Source: CAVRGQ01 sp963720785 (GTDB lineage: Bacteria; Actinomycetota; Acidimicrobiia; IMCC26256; DASPTH01). From it: 64,000 nucleotides of DNA. How positions within the stretch are numbered: position 1 is the first letter of the stretch; each line of letters opens with the position of its first letter. This document shows positions 55,095-63,747 of the stretch, in pieces. Where the stretch lies: contig CAVRGQ010000008.1 in NCBI GenBank assembly GCA_963720785.1, forward strand, positions 930,001-994,000, written 5' to 3'. Under the pieces are notes generated by a model. That model was not told the origin of the DNA. It saw only the letters and a list, made by a program, of their open reading frames with translations, and did no database searches. The position numbers and the translations under genes are program-made.

Positions 55095-55800
55095 GGGCGC
55101 CAGCGTCGTGCTCGGCGCCCGCCGTGAGACAGTGCTGCAGGAGATCGCCGCCGAGGTGCGCGAGGTCGGCCCCGAGCCGCTCGTGTGTCCCGTCGACCTC
55201 GGCGACGAGGAGAGCTGCAACAACCTGGTGGCGCGCACGCTCGAGCGCTTCGGCGGCGTCGACGTGTTCGTGCAGAACGGCCACGCCCAGGGCGACTGGG
55301 TGCCGGCGATGGAGTCGACGCCGCAGGTGTGGCGTGAGGTCGTCGAGGTGAACCTCATCGGCGCACTGGTCATCACCCAGGGCATCGTGGAGTCGATGCG
55401 GGCGCGGGGCGGCGGCGCCATCGTGTTCGTGAACTCCGGGGCGATGTTCTCCAACCCGCCGCGGCTCGGCTCCTACTCCGCGTCGAAGGCCGCGCTCGCG
55501 AGTCTCGGGCGCACCCTTGCGGTGGAGCTGGGCCCCGACGGCATCCGGGTGAACAACCTCACCCTCGGCGCGACCCAGGGCGAGAACACCAACTGGTTCA
55601 TGGGCAAGAACCAGGGCCTGAGCGACGAAGCGGTCGCCAAGCTGGTGGAGGAGAAGGGCGCGACCATCCCGATCGGTCACATGCCAACGCCCGAGGAGTG
55701 CGCGGGCGCGGTGTTCTTCCTGTGCTCGCCGCTCGCCGCCGCGGTCACCGGCCAGAACATCAACGCCAACGGTGGCCAGTGGGTGGCGACCGGCGCGTAA
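55009..55800 (+). CDS. SDR family oxidoreductase
   Basis: A 263-residue SDR with TGIGSGMG (residues 12-19), QNGHAQG where NNAG is usual, FVNSGAMFS as the serine block and YSASKAA. The beta-2 strand ends VVLGARRE, with Arg, favouring NADP(H). ATG at 55009 has AGGAGACAGCGAAG upstream. It sits between the ligase and a DapB-like reductase in a rightward operon. Confidence 0.88.
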   Translation: MGVFDGKVAIVTGIGSGMGRSIALKFASEGASVVLGARRETVLQEIAAEVREVGPEPLVCPVDLGDEESCNNLVARTLERFGGVDVFVQNGHAQGDWVPAMESTPQVWREVVEVNLIGALVITQGIVESMRARGGGAIVFVNSGAMFSNPPRLGSYSASKAALASLGRTLAVELGPDGIRVNNLTLGATQGENTNWFMGKNQGLSDEAVAKLVEEKGATIPIGHMPTPEECAGAVFFLCSPLAAAVTGQNINANGGQWVATGA

Positions 55801-55819
55801 CAGCACGTAGACATTCGCC
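55801..55819 (+). promoter_or_regulatory. Weak member of the recurrent operator family
   Basis: CAGCACGTAGACATTCGCC follows the SDR stop directly and precedes the reductase ATG by 40 bases. It keeps TAGACATTCGC, one arm of the motif, while the other arm is poor. Confidence 0.3.
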
Positions 55820-55858
55820 AGCGAGGCTCGATCGCGAGCAGCATTCCGAGGGGGACGC

Positions 55859-56917
55859 ATGAGTCAGGACACGTACAAGGTCATCCAGTGGGCCACCGGA
55901 TCGATCGGCCAGATCTCGATCCGCCACTTCGTCGAGAACCCGATCTACGAGCTCGTCGGTGCGTACGTCACCTCCGACGCCAAGCACGGCATGGACGCCG
56001 GTGAGGTCGCGGGCATCGGACCGATCGGCGTGGCGTGCTCGATGGACAAGGAGGAGATCCTCGCCCTCGACGCCGATGCGGTGAACTACGCCCCCCTCTA
56101 CATCGACATCGACGACATCTGCGCGATCCTCCGCTCGGGCAAGAACATCGTGACGCCGGTGGGCTTCGCCTACCCGAAGGCGCGCGACCCCGAGCAGACC
56201 GCGCGCATCGAGGCCGCGTGCCAGGAGGGCGGCACCTCGCTGCACGGCTCCGGCATCCACCCCGGATACATCGGCGACGTGTTCGCGCTCACCGGCGCGC
56301 GTCTGATGAGCCACATCGACAAGCTCGTCGTCACCGAGATCTACCTCCTCGCCAAGCACCCCTCGTACGAGATGAACTTCCCCGGCCTCGGCTTCGGGCG
56401 CGACCCGGTCGAGTGCGTCGAGGACCCCTCCCCCATCATCAAGAACATGGAGGAGATCTTCCAGGAGTCACTCGTGCTGCTCGCCGACGGACTCGGCCTC
56501 GTGCCCGATCGCTACGACTACCGGCTCGAGGTCGCGGTCGCGAACCAGGACCTCACGGTGAAGTCGGGCTTCATCCCCAAGGGCACCGTCGCCGGCATGA
56601 AGCACGTGTGGTCGGCGATCGTCGACGGCGAGGAGAAGCTCGTCTTCCAGTCGTACGCCCGCATGGACGACGACATCACGCCGCAGTTCGAGCACAGCGG
56701 CCGGAACAAGTACATCGTCGAGCTCATCGGCGACCAGTCCACCCGCTTCACCCTCGAGCCGTTCGACACCGACATGAGCGGTGACATCGGGTACACGGGC
56801 CGCGTGTGGACCGCGCTCAGCGCGGTCAACATGATCCCGCAGGTCGTGGCCGCGCCCGCCGGCATCCGCACCCACCTCGACCTGCCGCTCGGCCAGCCAC
56901 GCGGCTTGTTCGGTTAG
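55859..56917 (+). CDS. DapB-like NAD(P)H-dependent reductase/amine dehydrogenase family protein
   Basis: A 352-residue protein with VIQWATGSIGQISIRHFVEN as the dinucleotide-binding start and GTSLHGSGIHPGYIGDVFAL matching the family block in its paralogue (51298-52389). ATG at 55859 is preceded by GAGGGGGACGC. Function in detail unknown; carbonyl or imine reduction is the family chemistry. It is followed 32 bases later by a Baeyer-Villiger-type monooxygenase. Confidence 0.8.
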   Translation: MSQDTYKVIQWATGSIGQISIRHFVENPIYELVGAYVTSDAKHGMDAGEVAGIGPIGVACSMDKEEILALDADAVNYAPLYIDIDDICAILRSGKNIVTPVGFAYPKARDPEQTARIEAACQEGGTSLHGSGIHPGYIGDVFALTGARLMSHIDKLVVTEIYLLAKHPSYEMNFPGLGFGRDPVECVEDPSPIIKNMEEIFQESLVLLADGLGLVPDRYDYRLEVAVANQDLTVKSGFIPKGTVAGMKHVWSAIVDGEEKLVFQSYARMDDDITPQFEHSGRNKYIVELIGDQSTRFTLEPFDTDMSGDIGYTGRVWTALSAVNMIPQVVAAPAGIRTHLDLPLGQPRGLFG

Positions 56918-56949
56918 CTCGCGCCACCGGAACGAGAGAGGCAAGCATC

Positions 56950-58443
56950 ATGGGCAAGCGGAGCGCGACGGAGCTGTTCGGGCCGAAGGGCACGCCGAAG
57001 GTCGTGGTCGTCGGCGCGGGCATGGGTGGCATCTCGGCCGGCGTCATGCTGCGCAAGGCGGGGATCGAGACCTTCACGATCTACGAGAAGTCCGAGCGCG
57101 CCGGTGGCACCTGGTGGGACAACCAGTACCCCGGCGCCGAGGTCGACGTCGTGTCCTACGTGTACTCGTTCCCGTTCAAGCGCTTCGACTGGTCGCGTAC
57201 GCACGCGCGCCAGCCGGAGATCCATGCGTACCTCGAGGAGACCTGCCGCGACTTCGAGCTGTACCCGCACCTCCAGTTCGGGGTCGGCGTCGAGCGCGCG
57301 GTGTGGGACGACGAGCGCCACGTGTACGTGCTCACCCTCACCACCGGCGAGCAGACCGAGTGCCATGTGCTGATCTCCGGCGTGGGCTTTCTCAACGTGC
57401 CGCAGTATCCCGACCTCCCGGGGCTCGGCAGTTTCGAGGGCCCCTGCTTCCACACCGCACGGTGGGAGCACGAGCACGACCTGCACGGCAAGCGCGTCGC
57501 GATCGTGGGCACCGGCTCCACCGCGTCGCAGATCATCCCGACCATCCAGCCGATCGTCGACCAGCTGCTCGTGTTCCAACGCGAACCCGGCTGGGTGCTC
57601 CCCAAGGGCGACTACGACTACTCGCGCGAGGAACGCCTCAAGCTCAACAACCCGGTCGCGTACCAGGTGCGGCGCGTGCAGTGGTACTGGCAGGCCGAGA
57701 AGCGGCTGTTCGACGGGGGGAGCTACCGCCCCGGGCACCCGACCCACGAGGCATCCGAGCAGGCCGCTCGCCAGTACATCGCGAAGACCTTCGAGGACCG
57801 CCCCGAGATGGTCGAGGCGCTCACGCCGAAGTACCCGTTCTGGGGCAAGCGCACGATCTTCAGCAACGACTTCTACCCCGCGCTGCGCGAGCCCAACGTC
57901 AGGTTGGTGCCGCGCGCGGTGGCGGCGATCACGCCGAAGGGGATTGTCGACGCCGACGGCGTGGAGCACGAGGTCGACGTGATCGTGTTGTCGACCGGCT
58001 TCCAGCCCACCCACTACCTCGCCAAGCTCGAAGTGGTGGGGCGCACGGATCGCACCATCCACGAGTACTGGGACGGCGAGCCGCGCGCCTTCCTCGGCGT
58101 GACCGTGCCCGAGTTCCCGAACTTCTACATGCTCTACGGACCGGGGACGAACGGCGGCGAGATCGCGCTCAACCTCCGCAACCAGGCTGCGTACGCGTGC
58201 CGGACGATCAAGAAGATGATGCGCAAGGGCATCAGCGCGGTCGAGGTGAAGCCGTCGTGGGCCGACCCGTACCACGCGTGGCTCATGTCGAAGATGGAGG
58301 GCACCGCGTGGGCGGTGTCGAACAACTACTTCACCACCGACAAGGGCAAGATCGTCACGCAGTGGCCGTTCAGCGCGGTCGACTACGGCGCGCTGTTGAA
58401 GACGCTCGGCCCCCTCAGCGAGAGCACCCGCACCCGCCGGTGA
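56950..58443 (+). CDS. Flavin-containing Baeyer-Villiger-type monooxygenase
   Basis: A 497-residue FAD/NADPH monooxygenase. The FAD Rossmann motif is GAGMGG (22-27) and the NADP motif GTGSTAS (187-193). Between them lies the Baeyer-Villiger fingerprint FxGxxxHxxxW as FEGPCFHTARW (162-172). Such enzymes insert oxygen next to a ketone, giving an ester or lactone. ATG at 56950 is preceded by GAGAGAGGCAAGC. Together with the SDR and ligase it suggests alcohol to ketone to ester oxidation (inference). Confidence 0.9.
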   Translation: MGKRSATELFGPKGTPKVVVVGAGMGGISAGVMLRKAGIETFTIYEKSERAGGTWWDNQYPGAEVDVVSYVYSFPFKRFDWSRTHARQPEIHAYLEETCRDFELYPHLQFGVGVERAVWDDERHVYVLTLTTGEQTECHVLISGVGFLNVPQYPDLPGLGSFEGPCFHTARWEHEHDLHGKRVAIVGTGSTASQIIPTIQPIVDQLLVFQREPGWVLPKGDYDYSREERLKLNNPVAYQVRRVQWYWQAEKRLFDGGSYRPGHPTHEASEQAARQYIAKTFEDRPEMVEALTPKYPFWGKRTIFSNDFYPALREPNVRLVPRAVAAITPKGIVDADGVEHEVDVIVLSTGFQPTHYLAKLEVVGRTDRTIHEYWDGEPRAFLGVTVPEFPNFYMLYGPGTNGGEIALNLRNQAAYACRTIKKMMRKGISAVEVKPSWADPYHAWLMSKMEGTAWAVSNNYFTTDKGKIVTQWPFSAVDYGALLKTLGPLSESTRTRR

Positions 58444-58456
58444 CGGGCTCCTCCCC

Positions 58457-59638
58457 CTATGCGGGGAGGGGGATGTCGTAGAGCTTGGCGGCGTTGCCGC
58501 CGAGGATGCCGCGGCGCGTCGCAGCGTCGAGGTCGGCGAGGGGCTCCACCGCGCGCTCGAGGCTGTTCGGGTACAGGCAGGTGGGGTGCGGGAAATCCGT
58601 CTCGAACAGCACGCGATCGGCACCGATCTGGTCGAGCACGCCGCGCATCGAGGCCTGCTCGAACCAGTAGCAGACGTACACCTGGCGCTTGAAGTACTCC
58701 GACGGCTTCATCGACAGGATGTCGCCGATGTGCGGCGCGGTCTCCGAGACCTCGTAGTCGAGTCCCTCGAGCAGGAACGGGATCCAGCCGAGGCCGCTCT
58801 CGACCGACACCACGTTGAGCTTCGGGTGCCGCTCGAACACGCCCGACAGCAGCAGGTTGCCGAGCGTGCGGAAGTTCGAGATCATCACCATCAGCGAACC
58901 CAGGGCGAGCTTGCGCTCCGGGTCGAACGACGGCCACGGCATCGAGCCGAACCAACTCGACGACGTCTGGCTCGCGCCGATGTGGAAGTTGACCGGCAGT
59001 CCGAGGTCGGCGCACGCCTCCCACACCGGGTCCCAGTGGTGCTCGCCGAGGTCGGGCAGGCCGTCGTTGTGCGGATCGGCGTTGGTGTTGATGCCGCGCA
59101 GGCCCATGCCCTTGACCCGCTCGATCTCCTTCACCGCCTTGTCGATGTCCCACCACGGCAGCAGGGCCATCGGGTACATGCGCCCGCCCGACTCGTCCTG
59201 GATCTCCGCCATCGCGTCGTTGAAGATCGTGGCGCACATGAGCTGCAACTCGGGGTCGACCACGTTGGCGAAGCGCTGGCCGCCGAAGCCGACCGCGTTC
59301 GGGTAGACGATCTGCGCGTAGATCCCCTGCTCGTCCATGACCGCGAGGCGGGGCTTCACCTGCGACGCGCCGGCGTGCACCTCGTCGATGCCCATGCCCA
59401 TGAATTCGGTGCCGTACATCTTGTCGCCGCCCCGCATCACGACCGACGCGCCGGACGCGCCGCCGATCGGATCACCCTCGATCGTCCACATCGGGGTGCC
59501 GTTCACGGACTTCACCTGCGGGACCCGCTCCTCCCACCCCTTCGGCGCTCGCGACGTCCAGAGGTCGTGCGGCTCGGTGAGGTGGGTGTCGGCGTCGACG
59601 ATGGTCATGCCGTCGAGGAGCGCGGCGGTGTCGGTCAC
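58457..59638 (-). CDS. Amidohydrolase-2 family metal-dependent hydrolase
   Basis: A 393-residue member with TIVDADTHLTEPHDLW at the N terminus, VNFHIGASQTSS in the barrel and FETDFPHPTCLYP near the end. GTG at 59636-59638 with GGGGACC upstream on the minus strand. It ends 13 bases from the stop of the convergent monooxygenase. An esterase- or lactonase-like role downstream of the Baeyer-Villiger enzyme would be attractive but is only inference. Confidence 0.87.
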   Translation of the reverse strand: MTDTAALLDGMTIVDADTHLTEPHDLWTSRAPKGWEERVPQVKSVNGTPMWTIEGDPIGGASGASVVMRGGDKMYGTEFMGMGIDEVHAGASQVKPRLAVMDEQGIYAQIVYPNAVGFGGQRFANVVDPELQLMCATIFNDAMAEIQDESGGRMYPMALLPWWDIDKAVKEIERVKGMGLRGINTNADPHNDGLPDLGEHHWDPVWEACADLGLPVNFHIGASQTSSSWFGSMPWPSFDPERKLALGSLMVMISNFRTLGNLLLSGVFERHPKLNVVSVESGLGWIPFLLEGLDYEVSETAPHIGDILSMKPSEYFKRQVYVCYWFEQASMRGVLDQIGADRVLFETDFPHPTCLYPNSLERAVEPLADLDAATRRGILGGNAAKLYDIPLPA

Positions 59639-59668
59639 GGGGGTCCCCTTGCGCTGGTGGCGGTCCCC

Positions 59669-59688
59669 CGAAGATGTCAGACGTTTCG
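59669..59688 (-). promoter_or_regulatory. Best-preserved recurrent operator palindrome
   Basis: CGAAGATGTC-A-GACGTTTCG has both arms visible around a central A, 30 bases upstream of the amidohydrolase start. A further half-site CGAAACGTC lies at 59713-59721, overlapping the stop of the phosphotransferase gene. Confidence 0.6.
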
Positions 59689-59719
59689 CCCGGGTGTCAA
59701 TCCGGCGTCCGCCGAAACG

Positions 59720-60808
59720 TCAATCCAGGAACCGATCGGCGCCGAGGTCGAGGATCTGGCGGGCGTGGCGGCCGCCCATGATCTCGAACATGCGGTCGCC
59801 GCGGTCGGTGCGGGCGCCGTACATCGCGCCGAAGATCGTGGTGCTCAGCGCCTGGATGAGCGAGCACGCGTAGTCGTCCTCGCACTGCGCGAAGGAGTAG
59901 CTGGTCACGCCCGCGGCGACCAGACCGTCGTGGTAGCTGCGCAGGATGCGGTCCTCGTGCGCGCGCCGGTCGTCGACGGTGAGCGAGTTGCCCACGAGGA
60001 AGGCGACGTCGCCCGGTGCGTTGCCGGGCATGAACCCCTGCCAGTCGACCGCGGCCACGGCGGGCGGCGCCCCCGCCGGCGCGAACAACAGGTTGTCGGG
60101 GCGATAGTCGGCGTGAATGACGGTGCGTGGCACCGGACGCGCCGCGTACCACGCGGCCGACTGCGCGGCGAGGCGTTCGAAGAAGTCGATCTCGTCGGGC
60201 GCGAACGCGTGCGCGTAGCGCTCGAGGAACCCGGGGACCACCCCGGCGATGCCGAGCGCGACGAGCTCCGGGTCGATGCTCGGGCCGCCACCGAAGCACT
60301 CGTGGTCGGTGACCTCGGGCGAGTCCCAGAACGGGGCGTGCAGCCCGACCAGCTCCGCGACCGCGACCTCGACCTGCTCGACCGTGCAGCCGACGAGCTG
60401 GTCGCCGGGCTCGAGCGGCGCGCAGTCGGCGAGCAGGAGCGTGAACCAGCCGTCGTCGTCGATGGCCACGTGGGCGCACCGCGGGGCGATCGTCAGCCGG
60501 TCGGCGAAGTGCTCGTAGAAGCACACCTCGTTTCGATAGCCGGTGGACGACATGAACGCCCGCGCGGTCTCGTCGATCGCGGCGAACTTCCCGATGATGC
60601 TCGCGGGCGCGCCGTCCTCCTCGCGGTCGTACTCGAGCGAGTACCGCGCGCAGACCCCCATGAGGCCGGCGCCGATCGTCTCGGCCGGAGCGGCCACCAC
60701 GGTGGCCTGCTCGATCCAGCCGCGCGAGCGCAGCGCCTCGGTGAGGAAGGCGGGCGTCACTTCGGTGTGCGTGCGCAGGACGGTGCCCGTTGCACCGGGA
60801 GGCGTCAT
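59720..60808 (-). CDS. Phosphotransferase-fold (choline kinase/APH-like) family protein
   Basis: A 362-residue kinase-like protein. The catalytic loop is TVIHADYRPDNLLF (HxDxxxxN intact, with Ala before Asp) and the metal loop AAVDWQGFMPG. It differs in length and loops from the copies at 20913 and 48186 and may be of the ecdysteroid-kinase-like branch. ATG at 60806-60808 shares ATGA with the SDR stop. Substrate unknown. Confidence 0.8.
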   Translation of the reverse strand: MTPPGATGTVLRTHTEVTPAFLTEALRSRGWIEQATVVAAPAETIGAGLMGVCARYSLEYDREEDGAPASIIGKFAAIDETARAFMSSTGYRNEVCFYEHFADRLTIAPRCAHVAIDDDGWFTLLLADCAPLEPGDQLVGCTVEQVEVAVAELVGLHAPFWDSPEVTDHECFGGGPSIDPELVALGIAGVVPGFLERYAHAFAPDEIDFFERLAAQSAAWYAARPVPRTVIHADYRPDNLLFAPAGAPPAVAAVDWQGFMPGNAPGDVAFLVGNSLTVDDRRAHEDRILRSYHDGLVAAGVTSYSFAQCEDDYACSLIQALSTTIFGAMYGARTDRGDRMFEIMGGRHARQILDLGADRFLD

Positions 60809-61569
60809 CGGAGATAGGTGTTACCACCGTCGAGCATGAGTGTGGTACCCGTGACGTAGCGGCTCTGGTCGCTGCACAGGAACACCACCCCCTCGCCGAC
60901 GTCCTCCACGGGGTCACCCACGCGGCCCAGCGGCGTGCGCTCGAGCGTCGCTCGGAACGTGTCGGGGTCGTCGGCGGCCCACTCCTCGAACGACGGCGCC
61001 CAGGCCCACGGGCAGATCACGTTGACCCGGATCCCCAGCGGGCCGAGTTCCACCGCAGCCGTGCGGGTGAGCGACCGGACCGCCTCCTTCACCGCGGAGT
61101 ACGGACCCATGCCCGGCATCGCGAGCAGGCCCGCGCCCGACGCGACGTTGACGATCGCGCCCCGACCGCGCGCCTGCAGGTGCGGCACGACGGCCTGTGT
61201 GAACCTCACCGTGCCGATTGCGCCGGTGCGGAAGTTGGCGAGCAGGTCGTCGTCGGTGATCTCCATGAACCGCACGAGGCGTTGGTCGTCGGCGGCGTTC
61301 ACGAGCACGTCGATCCCGCCGTACTCGGCGAGCGCGCGCTCCACACACCGGTCGATGTGCCCGTCGACGGTGACGTCGCACTCCACCGCGATCGCGGTGC
61401 CGCCTGCAGCGGCGATCTCCCCCACGACCGACTCGCACTTCGCCACCGTGCGACCCGACGCCACGACCTGCGCGCCGGCGCGTGCGAGCGCGATGGCGAC
61501 GCCCCGTCCCACGCCCTGCCCCGCCGCGCTCACGATCGCGACCTTGCCGTCGAGCGACCCTTGACTCAT
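60805..61569 (-). CDS. SDR family oxidoreductase
   Basis: A 254-residue SDR. The cofactor loop reads SAAGQGVG (residues 13-20), with Ser in place of Thr. NAADDQR stands in the NNAG position, NVASGAG is the serine block and YSAVK carries the catalytic Tyr/Lys. Arg in VVASGRTV favours NADP(H). ATG at 61567-61569 shares ATGA with the SDR upstream, so two SDRs are co-translated. Confidence 0.86.
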   Translation of the reverse strand: MSQGSLDGKVAIVSAAGQGVGRGVAIALARAGAQVVASGRTVAKCESVVGEIAAAGGTAIAVECDVTVDGHIDRCVERALAEYGGIDVLVNAADDQRLVRFMEITDDDLLANFRTGAIGTVRFTQAVVPHLQARGRGAIVNVASGAGLLAMPGMGPYSAVKEAVRSLTRTAAVELGPLGIRVNVICPWAWAPSFEEWAADDPDTFRATLERTPLGRVGDPVEDVGEGVVFLCSDQSRYVTGTTLMLDGGNTYLR

Positions 61570-62352
61570 GCGGGCATGTTCCTTCCGCCGTCGATCACCA
61601 GTACCTGGCCCGACACGAAGCGGGCCTCCTCGGAGGCGAAGAACACCGCGGCCGCGGTGAGGTCGTCCGCTTCCAACACCCCGGGCACCGCCTGCATCGC
61701 CGCGATCTGCTCGACCATCTCGCGTGGGATGGTCTGCAGCGTGGCCTCGGTGGCCACGACGCCCGGCGCGATGCAATTCACCGTGATGCCGTGATGGCCG
61801 AGCTGCCCGGCGCTGAACTTGGTGAGCCCGACCACACCGTGCTTGGACTGCTGGTAGCTGTACGACCCGAGCGCGTCGAACTCGTCGGTCGGGAAGTTGT
61901 ACCGGTACAGGTAGGCGGCCGCCGAGGCCTGGTTCACGATGCGCCCGTAGCCGTTGGCCGCCATGCGCGGCGCCGCCGCCCGCGTCATGAGCCACACTCC
62001 GTGCAGGTTCACGTCGAACACCCGCTTGAGGTACTCGTAGCTCTGGTCGCCCATGTCCCAGTCGCCGTAGAGGGCGGCGTTGTTCACGAGGATGTCAAGG
62101 CGACCGAACCGCTCGACCGTGCGGCGGGCGCACTCCTCCGTGGACTCGGGCTCGGCCACGTCGAGGTGCAGGGCCTCCACCGGTCCGAGCCCGCGCAACT
62201 CGTCGGTCGCGGCCGATGCCGTAGCGTCGTCGATGTCGGCGATCACGACCGACGCCCCCTCGCGCAGGAACCGCTCGGCGTACGCGCGGCCGATCCCCCG
62301 CCCGGCGCCGGTCACGATACGCGACGCGCCCTTCAAGTCTCCCGTCCGTCAT
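61566..62352 (-). CDS. SDR family oxidoreductase (frameshift near N terminus)
   Basis: About 261 residues. The start MTDGRLEGRVA (ATG at 62350-62352) and the remainder IVTGAGRGIGRAYAERFLRE lie in different frames; one extra base near 62318-62321 explains this. A shorter TTG-initiated reading from 62336 would lose the first beta strand and is less likely. NNAALYGD and YQQSK mark the active site, and VVIADIDD indicates NAD(H). Confidence 0.8.
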
Positions 62353-62405
62353 GGCGCGATGCCTAGTGGCAGTTCCGTTCGGCGGTCAAGCACACTGTCG
62401 CCACG

Positions 62406-63746
62406 ATGAGCACCCCGTCGCCGTACGCCGCCCTGCGAGACCCCGCGTTCCGGCGGATCTTCGCGGCATCGTTCGTGTCGCAGACCGGCGACTGGTTCCA
62501 GATCACCGGCCGGGCCCTGCTCGTGTACGAGATCACCGGCTCGGCGGCCGCGCTCGGCGTGATCTACGTGGCGTCGTTCGTGCCGATGCTCCTGTTCACC
62601 AACGTGGGTGGGCTCATCGCCGACCGGTACGACCGTCGGCGCGTCATGATCGCTTGCCAGGTGCTCGCGATGCTGGGTGCCCTCGCCATGGCCGCGCTCG
62701 CGGCCACCGACGCCGCGAGCCTCCTCAACGTGTCGGTGATCTCGGTGTTCCTCGGCATCGTGATGGCGGTGAACGCGCCCGCGAACTCGGCGTTGCTGCC
62801 GATGATCGTCGAGCCCGAGCACCTCACCAGCGCGATCTCGCTGAACTCGTCGGTGAACTCGGGCGCGCGCGTCCTCGGGCCCCTGCTCGCGGGGCTGCTG
62901 CTGCCGCTCGTCGGTCTCACCTGGCTGTTCCTGCTCAACGCACTGTCGTTCCTGTTCGTGATCACGGCATGGTTGATCACCCGGCTCGCCCGGCAGGAGC
63001 GGATGTCGGAGCACGGCGCATTCGCCGCGCTGCGCTCCTCGCTGCGGATCGCCCGCGACGTGCGCCCCATCCGCATCGCGCTCATCACCGCCGCGGTGAT
63101 CGGTGGGGTCGGCCAGATCTACCAGCCGCTCGCGGCAGCCTGGGCCACCGACACGCTTGCCGACGGCGCCCATGCCGCGGGCTCACGCGCCTACGGATTG
63201 ACCCAAGCGGCGATCGGCGTCGGCGCGGTGGTGGGTGCCCTGCTCGTGGCCCGTCACCATCAGCGCCGCGGTCGCACCCTCTGGTGGACCGCCGCCGGCA
63301 CCGGGGTGAGCCTCACCGCGCTCGGGCTCGTGGGGTCGCTGGTGCCCGCGGTGGTGGTCTGCGCAGTGATGGGGCTCTTCCAGTACGGGGCGATGGCCCT
63401 GTGCGCGACCACCATCCAGCACCACGTCGCCGACGAGATGCGCGGCCGCGTCATGTCGCTCTACGTGATCACATTCGTCGGCTTCTACCCGATCCTCGGG
63501 GTGCTCGGCGGCCTGGTGGCGAACAACACGGGGGTGCCGCCACTGTTCGTCGTCGCCGGAGTGGTGTGCCTGCTCTACCTGATCCCGCTCGCGCGCTGGG
63601 CGCCGGAGATCGACCTGCCCGCCGTCCCCGCGCCGCACGCCTACACCATCGACGCGACCGGCGCCGAGACCGCGTTCGTGGTCGAGGAGCTCAGCGCGGC
63701 GAGTGAGTCGCCAGTCGCGGGGTGGGCGCTCGAGCCCGACGACTAG
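62406..63746 (+). CDS. MFS transporter (MFS-3/enterobactin-exporter-like)
   Basis: A 446-residue integral membrane protein with about 10-12 hydrophobic segments. The segment FRRIFAASFVSQTGDWF and the loop 2-3 motif NVGGLIADRYDRRRVM (the MFS G-x-x-x-D-R-x-x-R-R signature) are clear. A soluble tail follows residue about 405. It probably exports a small molecule; the cargo is not indicated. ATG at 62406 is divergent from the SDR operon across a 53-base gap. Its stop is one base from the stop of the convergent gene. Confidence 0.88.
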   Translation: MSTPSPYAALRDPAFRRIFAASFVSQTGDWFQITGRALLVYEITGSAAALGVIYVASFVPMLLFTNVGGLIADRYDRRRVMIACQVLAMLGALAMAALAATDAASLLNVSVISVFLGIVMAVNAPANSALLPMIVEPEHLTSAISLNSSVNSGARVLGPLLAGLLLPLVGLTWLFLLNALSFLFVITAWLITRLARQERMSEHGAFAALRSSLRIARDVRPIRIALITAAVIGGVGQIYQPLAAAWATDTLADGAHAAGSRAYGLTQAAIGVGAVVGALLVARHHQRRGRTLWWTAAGTGVSLTALGLVGSLVPAVVVCAVMGLFQYGAMALCATTIQHHVADEMRGRVMSLYVITFVGFYPILGVLGGLVANNTGVPPLFVVAGVVCLLYLIPLARWAPEIDLPAVPAPHAYTIDATGAETAFVVEELSAASESPVAGWALEPDD

Positions 63747-63747
63747 A

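Noticed and set aside
8459..59688. Recurrent palindrome as a KstR or KstR2 steroid-regulon box
   Set aside because: The arms CGAAAC/GTTTCG with a CTAG or TCTGA centre do not match the KstR or KstR2 consensus as I know them; treated as an unassigned operator.
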